Numbered from the stretch's first letter, positions 25,819 to 34,955 are shown. The stretch is DNA of 64,000 bases from Haoranjiania flava (GCF_025631005.1 NZ_JAOTPL010000015.1:1-64000), one strand, 5' to 3'. Numbers and translations: made by a program. The notes: generated by a model not told the origin, from the letters alone.

Positions 25819-26481
25819 TTATTTTTTTTCAGGTTCTACAAGAAGTTTTTCGCATACCTTATGGCTGAATGTTTCCATCTTCCTGTTTGCATACGATACG
25901 GTCATGCTTTTATCAAAGGGTTCTACAGACTTCACAGAGATAACTGCTCCCAATAATAATTTTCGGCTATTCAAAAAACGTAGCAGCTCTTCAGAGGAAT
26001 GCTCTACTGCCATAAAGGTGGCGCGGTCACCCGCCTTACAATCGCTTAGCTTGATATAATGCTCAAAAACCATATTTCCACTCGAATCCGGGATTGGTGA
26101 ACCATGCGGGTCTACTGTAGGATATCCCAAAAGCTCATCCATCTTTTCAAAAAACAGGGGAGATTGTATATGTTCTATCTGTTCGGCAATATCATGCACC
26201 TCTTCCCAGCCAAACCCCATTTTTTCTACAAGATACATTTCCGTAAGCCGGTGTTTGCGTATGATCAATGCGGCTTCTTTCCTGCCTTTATCAGTGAGTT
26301 TAGGCGGTTTATAACTTTCGTAGAGAACAAGCCCTTTCCCTGCCATGCGCCTCATCATGCTGTTTACAGTAGGCATTTTAATGCCCAACTGCTTGCTCAG
26401 TTCGTTTACGCTTGCTTCACCTTTGGTATTGACTAAAGCGAATAATGCCTTCAGGTAGTTTTCTTCTGTCTGTGAGATCAT
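25819..26481 (-). CDS. DtxR/MntR-family metalloregulator, copy 2
   Basis: The twin of the regulator at 22159, with R67, D152 and T204 as the only changes among about 220 residues. All candidate metal ligands (H77, E81, H96, E100, E103, H104) and the helix-turn-helix are intact, so both copies should be functional. It diverges from an intact TonB receptor gene, and the shared intergenic region carries an operator-like palindrome inside the receptor promoter. A candidate -7 box on the minus strand (TAAATTTG, 26486-26493) lies 5 nt upstream of its ATG. Confidence 0.92.
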   Translation of the reverse strand: MISQTEENYLKALFALVNTKGEASVNELSKQLGIKMPTVNSMMRRMAGKGLVLYESYKPPKLTDKGRKEAALIIRKHRLTEMYLVEKMGFGWEEVHDIAEQIEHIQSPLFFEKMDELLGYPTVDPHGSPIPDSSGNMVFEHYIKLSDCKAGDRATFMAVEHSSEELLRFLNSRKLLLGAVISVKSVEPFDKSMTVSYANRKMETFSHKVCEKLLVEPEKK

Positions 26482-26538
26482 CAAGCAAATTTACAAAAAA
26501 ATAGTAGTGGTATTTAGCAAAATAACGCCTAATTAATT

Positions 26539-26568
26539 TTGTTAGAATAATCTAACTTTATATTTTTG
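26539..26568 (+). promoter_or_regulatory. Metal-regulated promoter of the TonB receptor operon
   Basis: TTG (26539-26541) and TATTTTTG (26561-26568) are 19 nt apart, and the palindrome GTTAGA-ATAA-TCTAAC (26541-26556) fills the space between them. A repressor bound there would block RNA polymerase, which is the expected logic for a DtxR-family regulator. Confidence 0.65.
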
Positions 26569-26608
26569 CGCATTAAAATAAAAACCAGATCTAATAAAAA
26601 ATATAAGT

Positions 26609-28942
26609 ATGAGAAATATAAAAATATGTGTGCTAACAGTTTGCATGAGTTTTATTGTTTTTTTCTGCCCGGCTCAGCAGAGGACAGGCAACCAGCGTGC
26701 TGATAGCCTGCGGGCAGGTTTAGAGTCGCAGCTGGATGAAGTGGTGGTTACAGGAACGCTTAAAGAAGTAAGAAAATCGGAGAGTCCTGTACCCGTAACC
26801 ATTGTTTCCTCAAAATTTTTCAGGAGAACTTCAACACCCAACGTATTAGATGCTCTTTACCTGGTAAACGGACTTAATCCGCAGGTGAACTGCAATATGT
26901 GCAACACATCCGATATAGGCATCAATGGCATGCAGGGCCCGTACTCAATGGTGCTGATAGATGGTATGCCAATCGTAAGCTCTCTTTCCACAGTATACGG
27001 CTTGAGCGGCATACCCAACACGATTATAGAACGTGTGGAAATTGTAAAAGGGCCTGCCTCTTCGCTCTACGGATCAGAGGCTATCGGTGGAGTTATCAAT
27101 ATTATTACCAGGAAATCTGATCAGTCGCCACGCTTTTTCCTGGACTACAATGGTTCTACCTGGGGCGAGCTGACGGGCAATACAGGCTTCAGCACGAAAT
27201 TTAGCAATAAAGTATCCACGCTGTTCAATGTGGACGGCTATTATTACAATACGCCCAAAGACCAGGACAAGGACGGATTTATGGATAAAACGCTGCAAAA
27301 AAGGATATCTCTTTTTAATAAATGGGATTTTAAACAGAAATACAACAAAGACGCCAGCATTTCGCTGCGCTATTATAATGAAGACCGCTATGGAGGTGAA
27401 CTGGGCTGGAATAAAGCACACAGAGGTTTTGTAGATTTTAATGAATTGGACGATGATGCAACTTCAGAGGGCTATAACGCAGATTTTGTGCTGCCCAACG
27501 GCTATACCATCTACAATTCAAAATACGCGAAAGGCTTTAGGGTACCTCGTTTTGAAAAGGATGCTGAAAAAGAAGCATGGAAAGCCAACGTCAGGAGCGC
27601 TAACCCCGGCGCTGCCTTTGCAGATGATATGAAGTACCAGGAATCTATATATACCAGCCGTTTCGAAGGAGTGGGCAGATACAGGCTCCCGATAGAAGAA
27701 AACATAACCTTTGACGCATCTTACAACCAGCACAACCAGAACTCCACTTACGGTACGGAGATCTTTGTGGCAGATCAGAAAACATTGTTCGGGCAGGGCT
27801 ACTGGGATAGAGAATTTGGTAATCACAGTCTGCTGGCCGGCGCCTCGTACCGCTATATCTGGTTCAAAGATAACACCATTGCTTCCGCCAACGGCAGTTT
27901 TCCGTTGGTAACAAAAATGCCGGGAGTTTTTATTCAGGATCTTTGGAAAACCGGGAAAAAAACCAGCCTGCTGTTGGGATACCGTTTCGATTATGATGTA
28001 ACCGAGTCAGCCAATGGAAGCCATAAAAATGTGGTGCATTCGCCAAGGGCAGCCTTTAAGTATATACCCAATACCAACAACACCTTCCGGGCAAGTGTGG
28101 GCACAGGCTACCGTGTTGTAAATATTTTCAGTGAAGATCACAGAGCTTTGAGCGGCCAGTACAAGGCGGTTTTCGGTGAAAGCCTGAAGCCTGAAAAATC
28201 TCTGAGCGGCACGCTGGATTATGAAGGAAGGGTAGCAACCGAAAACATCGGCCTTACCTACTCGCTAGGCGCTTACTACACGCACTTCTTCAATAAAATA
28301 TACCCCGTAAGGAACGAGACCGCACGAACATTGACGTATTTTAATGTTGACGGCGACGAATACGCAGAAAATATAGGCGCCTCGCTGGATATAGCGTTAA
28401 ATTTCCGATTCCCGTTGCGGATCACCGCAGGCGCATCTTATAACAAGGCACAGTTGATTGAATATGAAAGAGACGAACAGGGAAACAAAACCGGGAAAAA
28501 CACTGAAAGGAATGATTTTGAATTTTCACCAAGATGGATGGGCGTTTACTCGGCCGGTTATGATCTTACAGAAAAATTTACAGTGGACCTGACAGGAGAA
28601 TGGAAAGGCCCAATGCTGCTGCCAACACAGGGAAATATAAAGACTTACGACGGCAGCGGCAATGAAACAGGTAGCGTGACAGACCCGCGCCCGGAGCGCT
28701 CACCCTGGTTTACTAAAATGAATCTGCAACTGGCTTACAGATTAAATAACGGCCTGCAGTTTTATGCAGGCGTACGCAACATTTTTGATTATGTACCTAA
28801 GAACCTTTTAGTGAATGTAAAAGATCCGTTTAACGACCTCTCAAATCCGGATGTATACGGCGGCTTGCAGTTTGATACAGAGTACAACTACACGCCTCAA
28901 CAGGGACGTACCGGATTAGTGGGCATACGTTACAATTTTTAA
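26609..28942 (+). CDS. TonB-dependent outer-membrane receptor
   Basis: A 777-residue receptor with signal peptide (1-22), no carboxypeptidase-like domain, TonB box region LDEVVVTGTLKEV (about 42-54), plug (about 55-185, with NCNMCNTSDIGINGMQG giving a CxxC pair at about 95-98, and PASSLYGSEAIGGVINIITRK) and a barrel to the C-terminal F. It is divergent from regulator copy 2 and shares a promoter region with an operator-like palindrome, so metal-responsive control is likely. A thioredoxin-like gene starts 5 nt after its stop. Ligand unknown; a metal chelate is the obvious candidate from context. Confidence 0.92.
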   Translation: MRNIKICVLTVCMSFIVFFCPAQQRTGNQRADSLRAGLESQLDEVVVTGTLKEVRKSESPVPVTIVSSKFFRRTSTPNVLDALYLVNGLNPQVNCNMCNTSDIGINGMQGPYSMVLIDGMPIVSSLSTVYGLSGIPNTIIERVEIVKGPASSLYGSEAIGGVINIITRKSDQSPRFFLDYNGSTWGELTGNTGFSTKFSNKVSTLFNVDGYYYNTPKDQDKDGFMDKTLQKRISLFNKWDFKQKYNKDASISLRYYNEDRYGGELGWNKAHRGFVDFNELDDDATSEGYNADFVLPNGYTIYNSKYAKGFRVPRFEKDAEKEAWKANVRSANPGAAFADDMKYQESIYTSRFEGVGRYRLPIEENITFDASYNQHNQNSTYGTEIFVADQKTLFGQGYWDREFGNHSLLAGASYRYIWFKDNTIASANGSFPLVTKMPGVFIQDLWKTGKKTSLLLGYRFDYDVTESANGSHKNVVHSPRAAFKYIPNTNNTFRASVGTGYRVVNIFSEDHRALSGQYKAVFGESLKPEKSLSGTLDYEGRVATENIGLTYSLGAYYTHFFNKIYPVRNETARTLTYFNVDGDEYAENIGASLDIALNFRFPLRITAGASYNKAQLIEYERDEQGNKTGKNTERNDFEFSPRWMGVYSAGYDLTEKFTVDLTGEWKGPMLLPTQGNIKTYDGSGNETGSVTDPRPERSPWFTKMNLQLAYRLNNGLQFYAGVRNIFDYVPKNLLVNVKDPFNDLSNPDVYGGLQFDTEYNYTPQQGRTGLVGIRYNF

Positions 28943-28947
28943 CAGAT

Positions 28948-29490
28948 ATGTATTCCAAGCAGAGAAAAATATATAAGCAATGCACCCGTAAAAAAAACAG
29001 TTTATTGCCCTCTTTCAGGAGGTGCATACGGTCTCTATTGCTGATATTTTTCTCTGCTCATGCAGTAAATGCACAGATAAACTTCGGCGAACTGCAAAAG
29101 TTGATGTCTGAAGAGAAAAAAGAGATAGTGGTCTATATCACCTCTAAAAACTGTACCTATTGCCTGATGCAGGATGCACAGATCAGGAAAAACAGGCAAT
29201 TGCAACAAAGATTGAACAATGATTTTTATTTTGTAAAAGTAATAGCTGAAAGCGATTCGGCAATAGTGTTTAACGGGAAGGTATATGTAAATCCCAAGCC
29301 TGAGGATCCTTACCAGATGAATGATTTTGTAAATGTATATGGAAAAAATGAAGCAGGGAATGTAGGCTATCCGTTGTGGCTGTATTTTGATAAAGATTAT
29401 AAGCTGATGCTGCGTTTTTATGGGCTTATGCCTCCTAAGAATATCCTCAAAGTGCTGAATGAGATAGAAAAAGCAGCTAAAGTTCCATAA
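28948..29490 (+). CDS. Exported thioredoxin-fold protein with CTYC motif
   Basis: A 180-residue protein with a basic N terminus and a hydrophobic export segment ending near residue 42 (LLLIFFSAHAVNA). The thioredoxin-like domain follows, with VVYITSKNCTYC giving the redox pair CTYC at about 69-72, and GYPLWLYFD with the cis-Pro characteristic of the fold. It is probably periplasmic. It sits 5 nt after the receptor gene, so the pair is almost certainly one operon; it may keep the receptor's plug cysteines reduced or handle its cargo, which is inference. A shorter start downstream is possible. Confidence 0.8.
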   Translation: MYSKQRKIYKQCTRKKNSLLPSFRRCIRSLLLIFFSAHAVNAQINFGELQKLMSEEKKEIVVYITSKNCTYCLMQDAQIRKNRQLQQRLNNDFYFVKVIAESDSAIVFNGKVYVNPKPEDPYQMNDFVNVYGKNEAGNVGYPLWLYFDKDYKLMLRFYGLMPPKNILKVLNEIEKAAKVP

Positions 29491-29565
29491 AGATATAATT
29501 TCTAAAAGTACATTATTTTTAAAATCGTTTCCTGTGTATATAGTTATTTGTTTTTTGAGTTGCCA

Positions 29566-29642
29566 CATGGAATAACCATTTTTTTAGATTCAATACGCAT
29601 TCGCGGTTGGTATAGATGCTCAATCTTTATGGTTATTTCATG
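29566..29642 (+). repeat. Interspersed palindromic repeat, long type, copy G
   Basis: A 77 nt copy with CATGGAATAACC and GGTTATTTCATG (variable pair A-T), inner arms AGATT/AATCT and GCAT/ATGC, and core CGCGGTTGGTAT. It lies 75 nt after the thioredoxin-like gene, far from the other copies but in the same orientation. Confidence 0.8.
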
Positions 29643-29691
29643 CTCCTTATCTTCATGGATACATTACGGATCAATTACCTGCAAAAGTATT

Positions 29692-29865
29692 TTGTATGTC
29701 TTTATTGCTTGCCATTTTTCTAAACAGGGTGTAGAAAGCGCTGCTTTGATTGCATAAATACTAATGGTGTAAACAACAGTAATTTCTAATACACCCAAAA
29801 AAAGCCGCTGTATTTACAGCGGCTTTCGTATATCAACAGGAGAATAAATACTATTCTTCTTCCTC
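29692..29865. repeat. fusA 3' end and downstream region, parent of the copies at 25574 and 22018
   Basis: About 170 nt shared with 25574-25745, the last part also with 22018-22085. Here it is in its natural place, running into the fusA gene, so this is likely the source. Confidence 0.75.
29796..29826 (-). terminator. fusA terminator
   Basis: AAAGCCGCTGTA (29801-29812) pairs perfectly with TACAGCGGCTTT (29815-29826), a 12 bp stem with a TT loop. Seven T follow on the minus strand. Confidence 0.85.
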
Positions 29866-32007
29866 TTTCACTTTTCCTTTGTTTTTGGCTATTACTTCTT
29901 CTGCAATATTGGTTGGCGCAGGGTAGTAGTGAGAAAACTCCATGGTAGAAGCTGCTCGACCGGAAGTCAGGGAACGTAACTGTGTTACATAGCCGAACAT
30001 TTCGCTCATCGGTACTTTTGCTTTTACCACCTGTGCATTGCCTCTGGTATCCATACCTTCCATCATGCCGCGGCGGCGGTTAAGGTCGCCACTCACATCA
30101 CCCATGTACTGGTCAGGAGTTGTTACTTCTACTTTCATAATGGGCTCAAGTAATACGGGTTTTGCTTTTTTACCGGCAGTACGGAAGCCTGACTTGGCGC
30201 AAAGCTCAAACGACATAGCATCAGAGTCTACGTTGTGGAATGAACCATCGTACACGCGGATCTTCATGTTGTCAACAGGATAGCCTGCCAGAACACCTGT
30301 GGTCATAGCTGTTTCAAAGCCTTTCTGGATAGCCGGGAAGAACTCGCGAGGGATAGAGCCACCTACCACGTTGTTTACAAACTGGAATGCTTTTCCTTCG
30401 TTTTCCTTTAGCCAATCCTGGTCTGCAGGGCCTATTTCAAATTCAATATCAGCGAATTTACCACGTCCACCGGTTTGTTTTTTCAACACTTCGCGGTGAG
30501 CAATAGTAGACTGGAATGTTTCTTTGTAAGCCACCTGAGGATTACCCTGGTTTATCTCAACTTTAAACTCGCGCTTTAAGCGGTCAATGATAATTTCAAG
30601 GTGAAGCTCTCCCATACCTTGCAGGATGGTCTGGCCTGTATCTTCATCTGTATTTACACGCAATGTCGGGTCTTCTTCTACCAGTTTAGAGATAGCCATA
30701 CCCATTTTATCAACGTCTGCCTGTGTCTTGGGCTCGATGGCGATAGCGATAACCGGTTCAGGGATAAACATGTTTTCCAGAACGATCGGGTTCTTTTCAT
30801 CGCAAAGGGTATCACCGGTTTTGATGTCTTTAAAACCAACTGCTGCACCGATATCACCTGCTTCAATAAATTCTACAGGGTTTTGTTTGTTGGCAAACAT
30901 TTTCATGATGCGGGAGATACGCTCGTTTTTGCCGGAACGTACGTTCAGTACGTAAGAGCCTGCATCCAGGTGTCCGCTGTAGCAACGGAAGAATGCCAGG
31001 CGGCCTACAAACGGGTCGGTCATGATTTTGAAAGCCAGCGCAGAGAAAGGTTCTTTTGCATCGGGCTTGCGGTACAATTTCTTTTCAGGATCGTTTACAT
31101 CGCTGCCTTCAATAGCTTCGATATCTACGGGTGAAGGCAGGTAGCGGCAAACGGCATCCAATGCAGTTTGTACACCTTTATTTTTAAAAGAAGAGCCGCA
31201 CATCATCGGGATGATGCTCAGGTCTATACATGCTTTGCGGATAGCCTCGTGCACTTCATCTTCAGAAATACTGTTCGGGTCGTCGAAGAATTTCTCCATC
31301 AACGTATCATCATATTCAGCCACAGCTTCAATCAATTGTCCTCTCCAGTATTCCACATCTTCCACCATATCTTCAGGGATGGGAACTTCACTGTAGGTCA
31401 TACCTTCTGTAGAATCTTCCCAGATAATACCTTTATTGGTAATAAGGTCTACCACGCCTTTGAAGTTGTCTTCAGCGCCGATAGGCAATTGAAGGGGTAC
31501 GGCTTTAGCGCCCAGCATTTCTTTGATCTGGGCTACAACGTTTAGGAAGTCAGCGCCGGAGCGGTCCATTTTGTTCACAAAACCAATGCGTGGTACTTTA
31601 TAGCGGTTAGCCTGGCGCCATACTGTTTCTGATTGAGGTTCAACACCGTCAACAGCAGAGAACAAAGCGATCAGTCCGTCCAATACACGCATGGAACGTT
31701 CTACTTCAACGGTGAAGTCAACGTGTCCCGGAGTATCAATGATATTGAAAGAATATTTTTTAGTATCCGGTAAAGCTTTACCCTGTTGTGTAGGGAAAGG
31801 CCACTGGCAACTAACAGCAGCAGAAGTAATGGTAATACCTCTTTCTTTTTCCTGCTCCATCCAGTCAGTTGTTGCACCGCCATCGTGTACTTCACCTGTA
31901 CGGTGAATCATACCAGTGTAACGAAGTATACGTTCGGTAGTTGTAGTTTTACCTGCATCAATGTGTGCAGCTATACCGAAATTGCGTCTTAATTTTAAAT
32001 CGGACAT
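29851..32007 (-). CDS. fusA: Translation elongation factor G
   Basis: A 718-residue ribosomal translocase GTPase. The G domain has AHIDAGKTTTTERIL (P-loop), DTPGHVDFT (switch II) and NKMDRSGADF. Domains II-V follow at about 310-700, with the domain IV segment GSFHNVDSDAMSFELC that reaches the decoding centre. Full length, ending in a lysine/glutamate-rich tail. It is not in a str operon here (no rpsL, rpsG or tuf nearby). A candidate -7 box (TAATTTTG on the minus strand, 32062-32069) lies 55 nt upstream. Its 3' end has been copied twice into the neighbouring region. Confidence 0.97.
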   Translation of the reverse strand: MSDLKLRRNFGIAAHIDAGKTTTTERILRYTGMIHRTGEVHDGGATTDWMEQEKERGITITSAAVSCQWPFPTQQGKALPDTKKYSFNIIDTPGHVDFTVEVERSMRVLDGLIALFSAVDGVEPQSETVWRQANRYKVPRIGFVNKMDRSGADFLNVVAQIKEMLGAKAVPLQLPIGAEDNFKGVVDLITNKGIIWEDSTEGMTYSEVPIPEDMVEDVEYWRGQLIEAVAEYDDTLMEKFFDDPNSISEDEVHEAIRKACIDLSIIPMMCGSSFKNKGVQTALDAVCRYLPSPVDIEAIEGSDVNDPEKKLYRKPDAKEPFSALAFKIMTDPFVGRLAFFRCYSGHLDAGSYVLNVRSGKNERISRIMKMFANKQNPVEFIEAGDIGAAVGFKDIKTGDTLCDEKNPIVLENMFIPEPVIAIAIEPKTQADVDKMGMAISKLVEEDPTLRVNTDEDTGQTILQGMGELHLEIIIDRLKREFKVEINQGNPQVAYKETFQSTIAHREVLKKQTGGRGKFADIEFEIGPADQDWLKENEGKAFQFVNNVVGGSIPREFFPAIQKGFETAMTTGVLAGYPVDNMKIRVYDGSFHNVDSDAMSFELCAKSGFRTAGKKAKPVLLEPIMKVEVTTPDQYMGDVSGDLNRRRGMMEGMDTRGNAQVVKAKVPMSEMFGYVTQLRSLTSGRAASTMEFSHYYPAPTNIAEEVIAKNKGKVKEEEE

Positions 32008-32303
32008 ATAAGAATTGAGTTTGTGATGAATGGCAATATGTAGTTTTTACATATTCGCGCGCAAAATTAGGAATATTTATCCATAATGAAAAAAAGTTGC
32101 TGTATTTTTTGCCGGAGAGAGGGGAGTGTTGGATTATTTGTGTAGTTGTGGAAGGCTGTTGTTGCAAATGATAGGATTATTTCACTGGTTGGGATGGCAC
32201 CAGTTAGTACATAGCTTTACATGCGCGCAAAACGTTTCACTACTCTGGTGCATAAAATTGTATTCGCAGTAATTGTAAAAGCTTGCGCTTGATAACTTTT
32301 GAT

Positions 32304-34955
32304 TTAGCGGTGAGGTTTTTCTGCAACCGCGCTCCTGCTGTAACCTTTACGCTGAGAGTAATGAATACTGCCGGGTTGTTTGTCTACTATTATTGCCGTA
32401 AACATCCACTTATTGGGTGTATGCCACACTTTAGCAGTGAACGAGCCCACAGGTATCTTAGTAAGGATCTGGTTCCAGCCTTTTTTCAGATGAACTTTCA
32501 CCGGTTCGCGCATAATATAATTCTCATCAATATACGGTATTTCAAGATCACCTTGTTGCCCGGCTCTTTTCCATAGCGGTGGTGTAATTTCTTGCCCATT
32601 CAGCCAGATTTTACTTTGTAAATGATTCCAGGTGTTTGCATCCGGTGTATTGGTCATGGTAGAACGTGAAAAATCATAAAACCCTATCCACATTCCGGCT
32701 GTGGTATCTTTGTCTGACCAGTATTGCTGGTAACCGTAGTACGTAGTGTTTTCACGCGCATCTTCAAATATGCCTTTCACAATAGGATGCCAGAAGTGAC
32801 GGGGTATAATTGTTCCGCCATAAACGGTTTGTCTGTTCTTTACCTTATGGATGTTGAAATCTGCCGACTCGGGCGCAAATTTCCTGGAAAGGTCGCCCCC
32901 GTTGTCATAGGGCCCAATGAGTTGCCAGGCTATATTGGATTGTTTCACGTAAGGGAAAGGCAAACGGCTAAACAAAGTTTCCTTTAGATCAAGCAGCCGG
33001 TTTTCAAACGCTGAAAATGCCGACTTATTTTGCTGAAGCATTACCGCGTAATTTCCTGGAATGCCTCCGCCTTTCCAGGACCTTTCTGCAAAGGCTGCCA
33101 ACGAAGGATACACCGGGTTGTGGGTAAGGTTGTGTTCATCCTTGTCCAGGTTGCGGTCGTTCCACAGGCAAAGGATGCCGCCAAGGTTTAAGCTGTCGCC
33201 CTTGTCTACATTCAATATCTGGTGATTGAATATAGATACTACGCTTTCTTCTGCATCCATGTGGTTGATGTATAAATTGCGTGAATCCAGTTTTCTCACC
33301 TTGCCGAGCTTTGCCAGGTGTGCAGCGTTTTCCATCCACAACTGGCGGATAACCGATGGGGTAAAGTTGCCTCCCGGTTCCCAGCCTACAACTGTTCTGC
33401 CCCGCGCTTCTATCAGCCGGATTACTTCAGGTAAAAAATTGGGGTTGGTAATTTTTACTTCATCTGCGCCGATGTGTATGTATGGGAAATTGTAAGTATC
33501 GCAAAATTCTGAGAGGATCTCCTTCACTGTCAATAAGCCTGCATCACTCTGCATATCAAAACCCATGGCGCGCTCAAAAGCTTTACTATGGCCGGGCATG
33601 TCAATTTCCGGAACCATTAATATATTCCGGTCTTTACAATAATCTCTTAATTCATGCATTTCCTCTACCGTATAAAATTTTCCTTTGTTGCGGGTCATGT
33701 GTGCCGCATCGGTCAGTTGGGGAAATTTCTTCATCTGCAGCCGCCAGGCTACATCTTCAGTGAGGTGGAAATGAAAAACATTGTACTTCAATGAGGCCAT
33801 TACATCAAGCTGTTGCTTCAACAATTCCATCGACTGATAGTTCCTTCCCACATCTACCATATAGCCGCGCCAGGCAAATGCAGGATAATCAACAATATCA
33901 CAAGCCGCAACAGTATTGGTGTTGCGCATCAGCTGTCGGATGGTTTGTATGCCATTGTGCAAGCCGTGCATTGTATTGGCTTCAAGGATAATGTTTTCAC
34001 CGGCAGATTTCAAATGGTATGCTTCCCTGCTGTTAACCGGTGAAATAACCCTGCCGGTTTTTAAAATAATATGCTTACCCGTTGTCTGAGCACGGTTACT
34101 GATCGCAACTTTATAACCCCTGTGTTCTATTACGGCCTGCAAAGCTTTTGCTGCGGGCAGCAAGCTGTCATGGCTTAAAATAATAGCCGTATGCTCATTT
34201 ATCAAAAAAGACCCTTTGTGCCACTCTATTTGCTGAGGGTAGGGAATAAGCGCTGGGCTGGGCTGTAAATCAAATACATGCGGGTAAATGACATTTTTCC
34301 AAACCTGGTATGCATGCCCGTTAAGATGTAGTCCGTCGTTGGTAAATGTTCTGGCAAGTCTTTTGTCATCATCTGTCAATGGAGTGGCAATGTCAAGATA
34401 ATGATAATTATATCTCGATGCGTTTTTTTCAAGAGCCTGGTTTACACGGTTTATTTCAGCCTGATTTTTATAATGGTTTTTAAAACGGTCAAATGTATTA
34501 TTGACCGGTAGTATACTCTGCACATACAGTTGTGTGGCGGGGCTTTGCTTACGGATAATTTGCGCAATAAGGTAAATATTTTTCAATACACTGTCTACAG
34601 CGATGTTTTTAGATAAGTCGTTGGTGCCGATCAGCAGAAAAACTTTTTGGGGTTGATGGCGGGTAATTTCCTCTATGCGGTTGAGTATGCCCGCGGTAAC
34701 ATCGCCGCTAATACCCCTGTTGAGTATACGATCGTTGTCAAATAGTTCGTTCCATTCTGCACCATCACTAATGCTGTTGCCTAAAAAGACAATGGCATCC
34801 TGTTTAACCGGCAAACTTTTAAAATGGGAAACCCTTTGCTGATAATAGGTGGAGAAAAGCGTATCACTTAAATGAGTCGGAACCGACTGCGGCCAAGCTG
34901 CCGAAGCGTAAAAACAAAGTGTCGCTATAACACTAAAAATCTTATGCATAATCAT
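32304..34955 (-). CDS. SGNH esterase-like domain fused to GH20 beta-N-acetylhexosaminidase
   Basis: An 883-residue secreted protein with signal peptide (1-22). The SGNH/GDSL-type hydrolase covers about 45-225: S61 in GNSISDG, N112 in GTNDL, D207 and H210 in DGLHLN. The GH20 N-terminal beta/alpha domain is about 235-350 and the GH20 barrel about 365-640, with the catalytic pair D498-E499 in HIGADEV. A C-terminal region (about 680-883) with jelly-roll character may bind sugar. GH20 enzymes release terminal GlcNAc/GalNAc; the esterase half could remove acyl groups from the same glycan, which is inference. Stands alone between fusA and mutS. Confidence 0.88.
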   Translation of the reverse strand: MIMHKIFSVIATLCFYASAAWPQSVPTHLSDTLFSTYYQQRVSHFKSLPVKQDAIVFLGNSISDGAEWNELFDNDRILNRGISGDVTAGILNRIEEITRHQPQKVFLLIGTNDLSKNIAVDSVLKNIYLIAQIIRKQSPATQLYVQSILPVNNTFDRFKNHYKNQAEINRVNQALEKNASRYNYHYLDIATPLTDDDKRLARTFTNDGLHLNGHAYQVWKNVIYPHVFDLQPSPALIPYPQQIEWHKGSFLINEHTAIILSHDSLLPAAKALQAVIEHRGYKVAISNRAQTTGKHIILKTGRVISPVNSREAYHLKSAGENIILEANTMHGLHNGIQTIRQLMRNTNTVAACDIVDYPAFAWRGYMVDVGRNYQSMELLKQQLDVMASLKYNVFHFHLTEDVAWRLQMKKFPQLTDAAHMTRNKGKFYTVEEMHELRDYCKDRNILMVPEIDMPGHSKAFERAMGFDMQSDAGLLTVKEILSEFCDTYNFPYIHIGADEVKITNPNFLPEVIRLIEARGRTVVGWEPGGNFTPSVIRQLWMENAAHLAKLGKVRKLDSRNLYINHMDAEESVVSIFNHQILNVDKGDSLNLGGILCLWNDRNLDKDEHNLTHNPVYPSLAAFAERSWKGGGIPGNYAVMLQQNKSAFSAFENRLLDLKETLFSRLPFPYVKQSNIAWQLIGPYDNGGDLSRKFAPESADFNIHKVKNRQTVYGGTIIPRHFWHPIVKGIFEDARENTTYYGYQQYWSDKDTTAGMWIGFYDFSRSTMTNTPDANTWNHLQSKIWLNGQEITPPLWKRAGQQGDLEIPYIDENYIMREPVKVHLKKGWNQILTKIPVGSFTAKVWHTPNKWMFTAIIVDKQPGSIHYSQRKGYSRSAVAEKPHR

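Larger units (their letters stand above)
25680..26635. repeat. Duplicated block 2: terminator, dtxR gene, promoter and receptor start
   Basis: The partner of 22018-22975. Here the block continues into an intact receptor gene, an adjacent thioredoxin-like gene and finally the genuine fusA 3' end. Confidence 0.85.

Noticed and set aside
22018..29865. Complete integrative element
   Set aside because: No integrase, relaxase or transposase is encoded, so only an insertion or duplication scar can be claimed.
32184..32251. Inverted pairs ACTGGT/ACCAGT and GCACCAG/CTGGTGC upstream of fusA
   Set aside because: Overlapping alternatives with long loops, no T-run and no known motif; the rest of 32008-32303 shows only the fusA -7 box.
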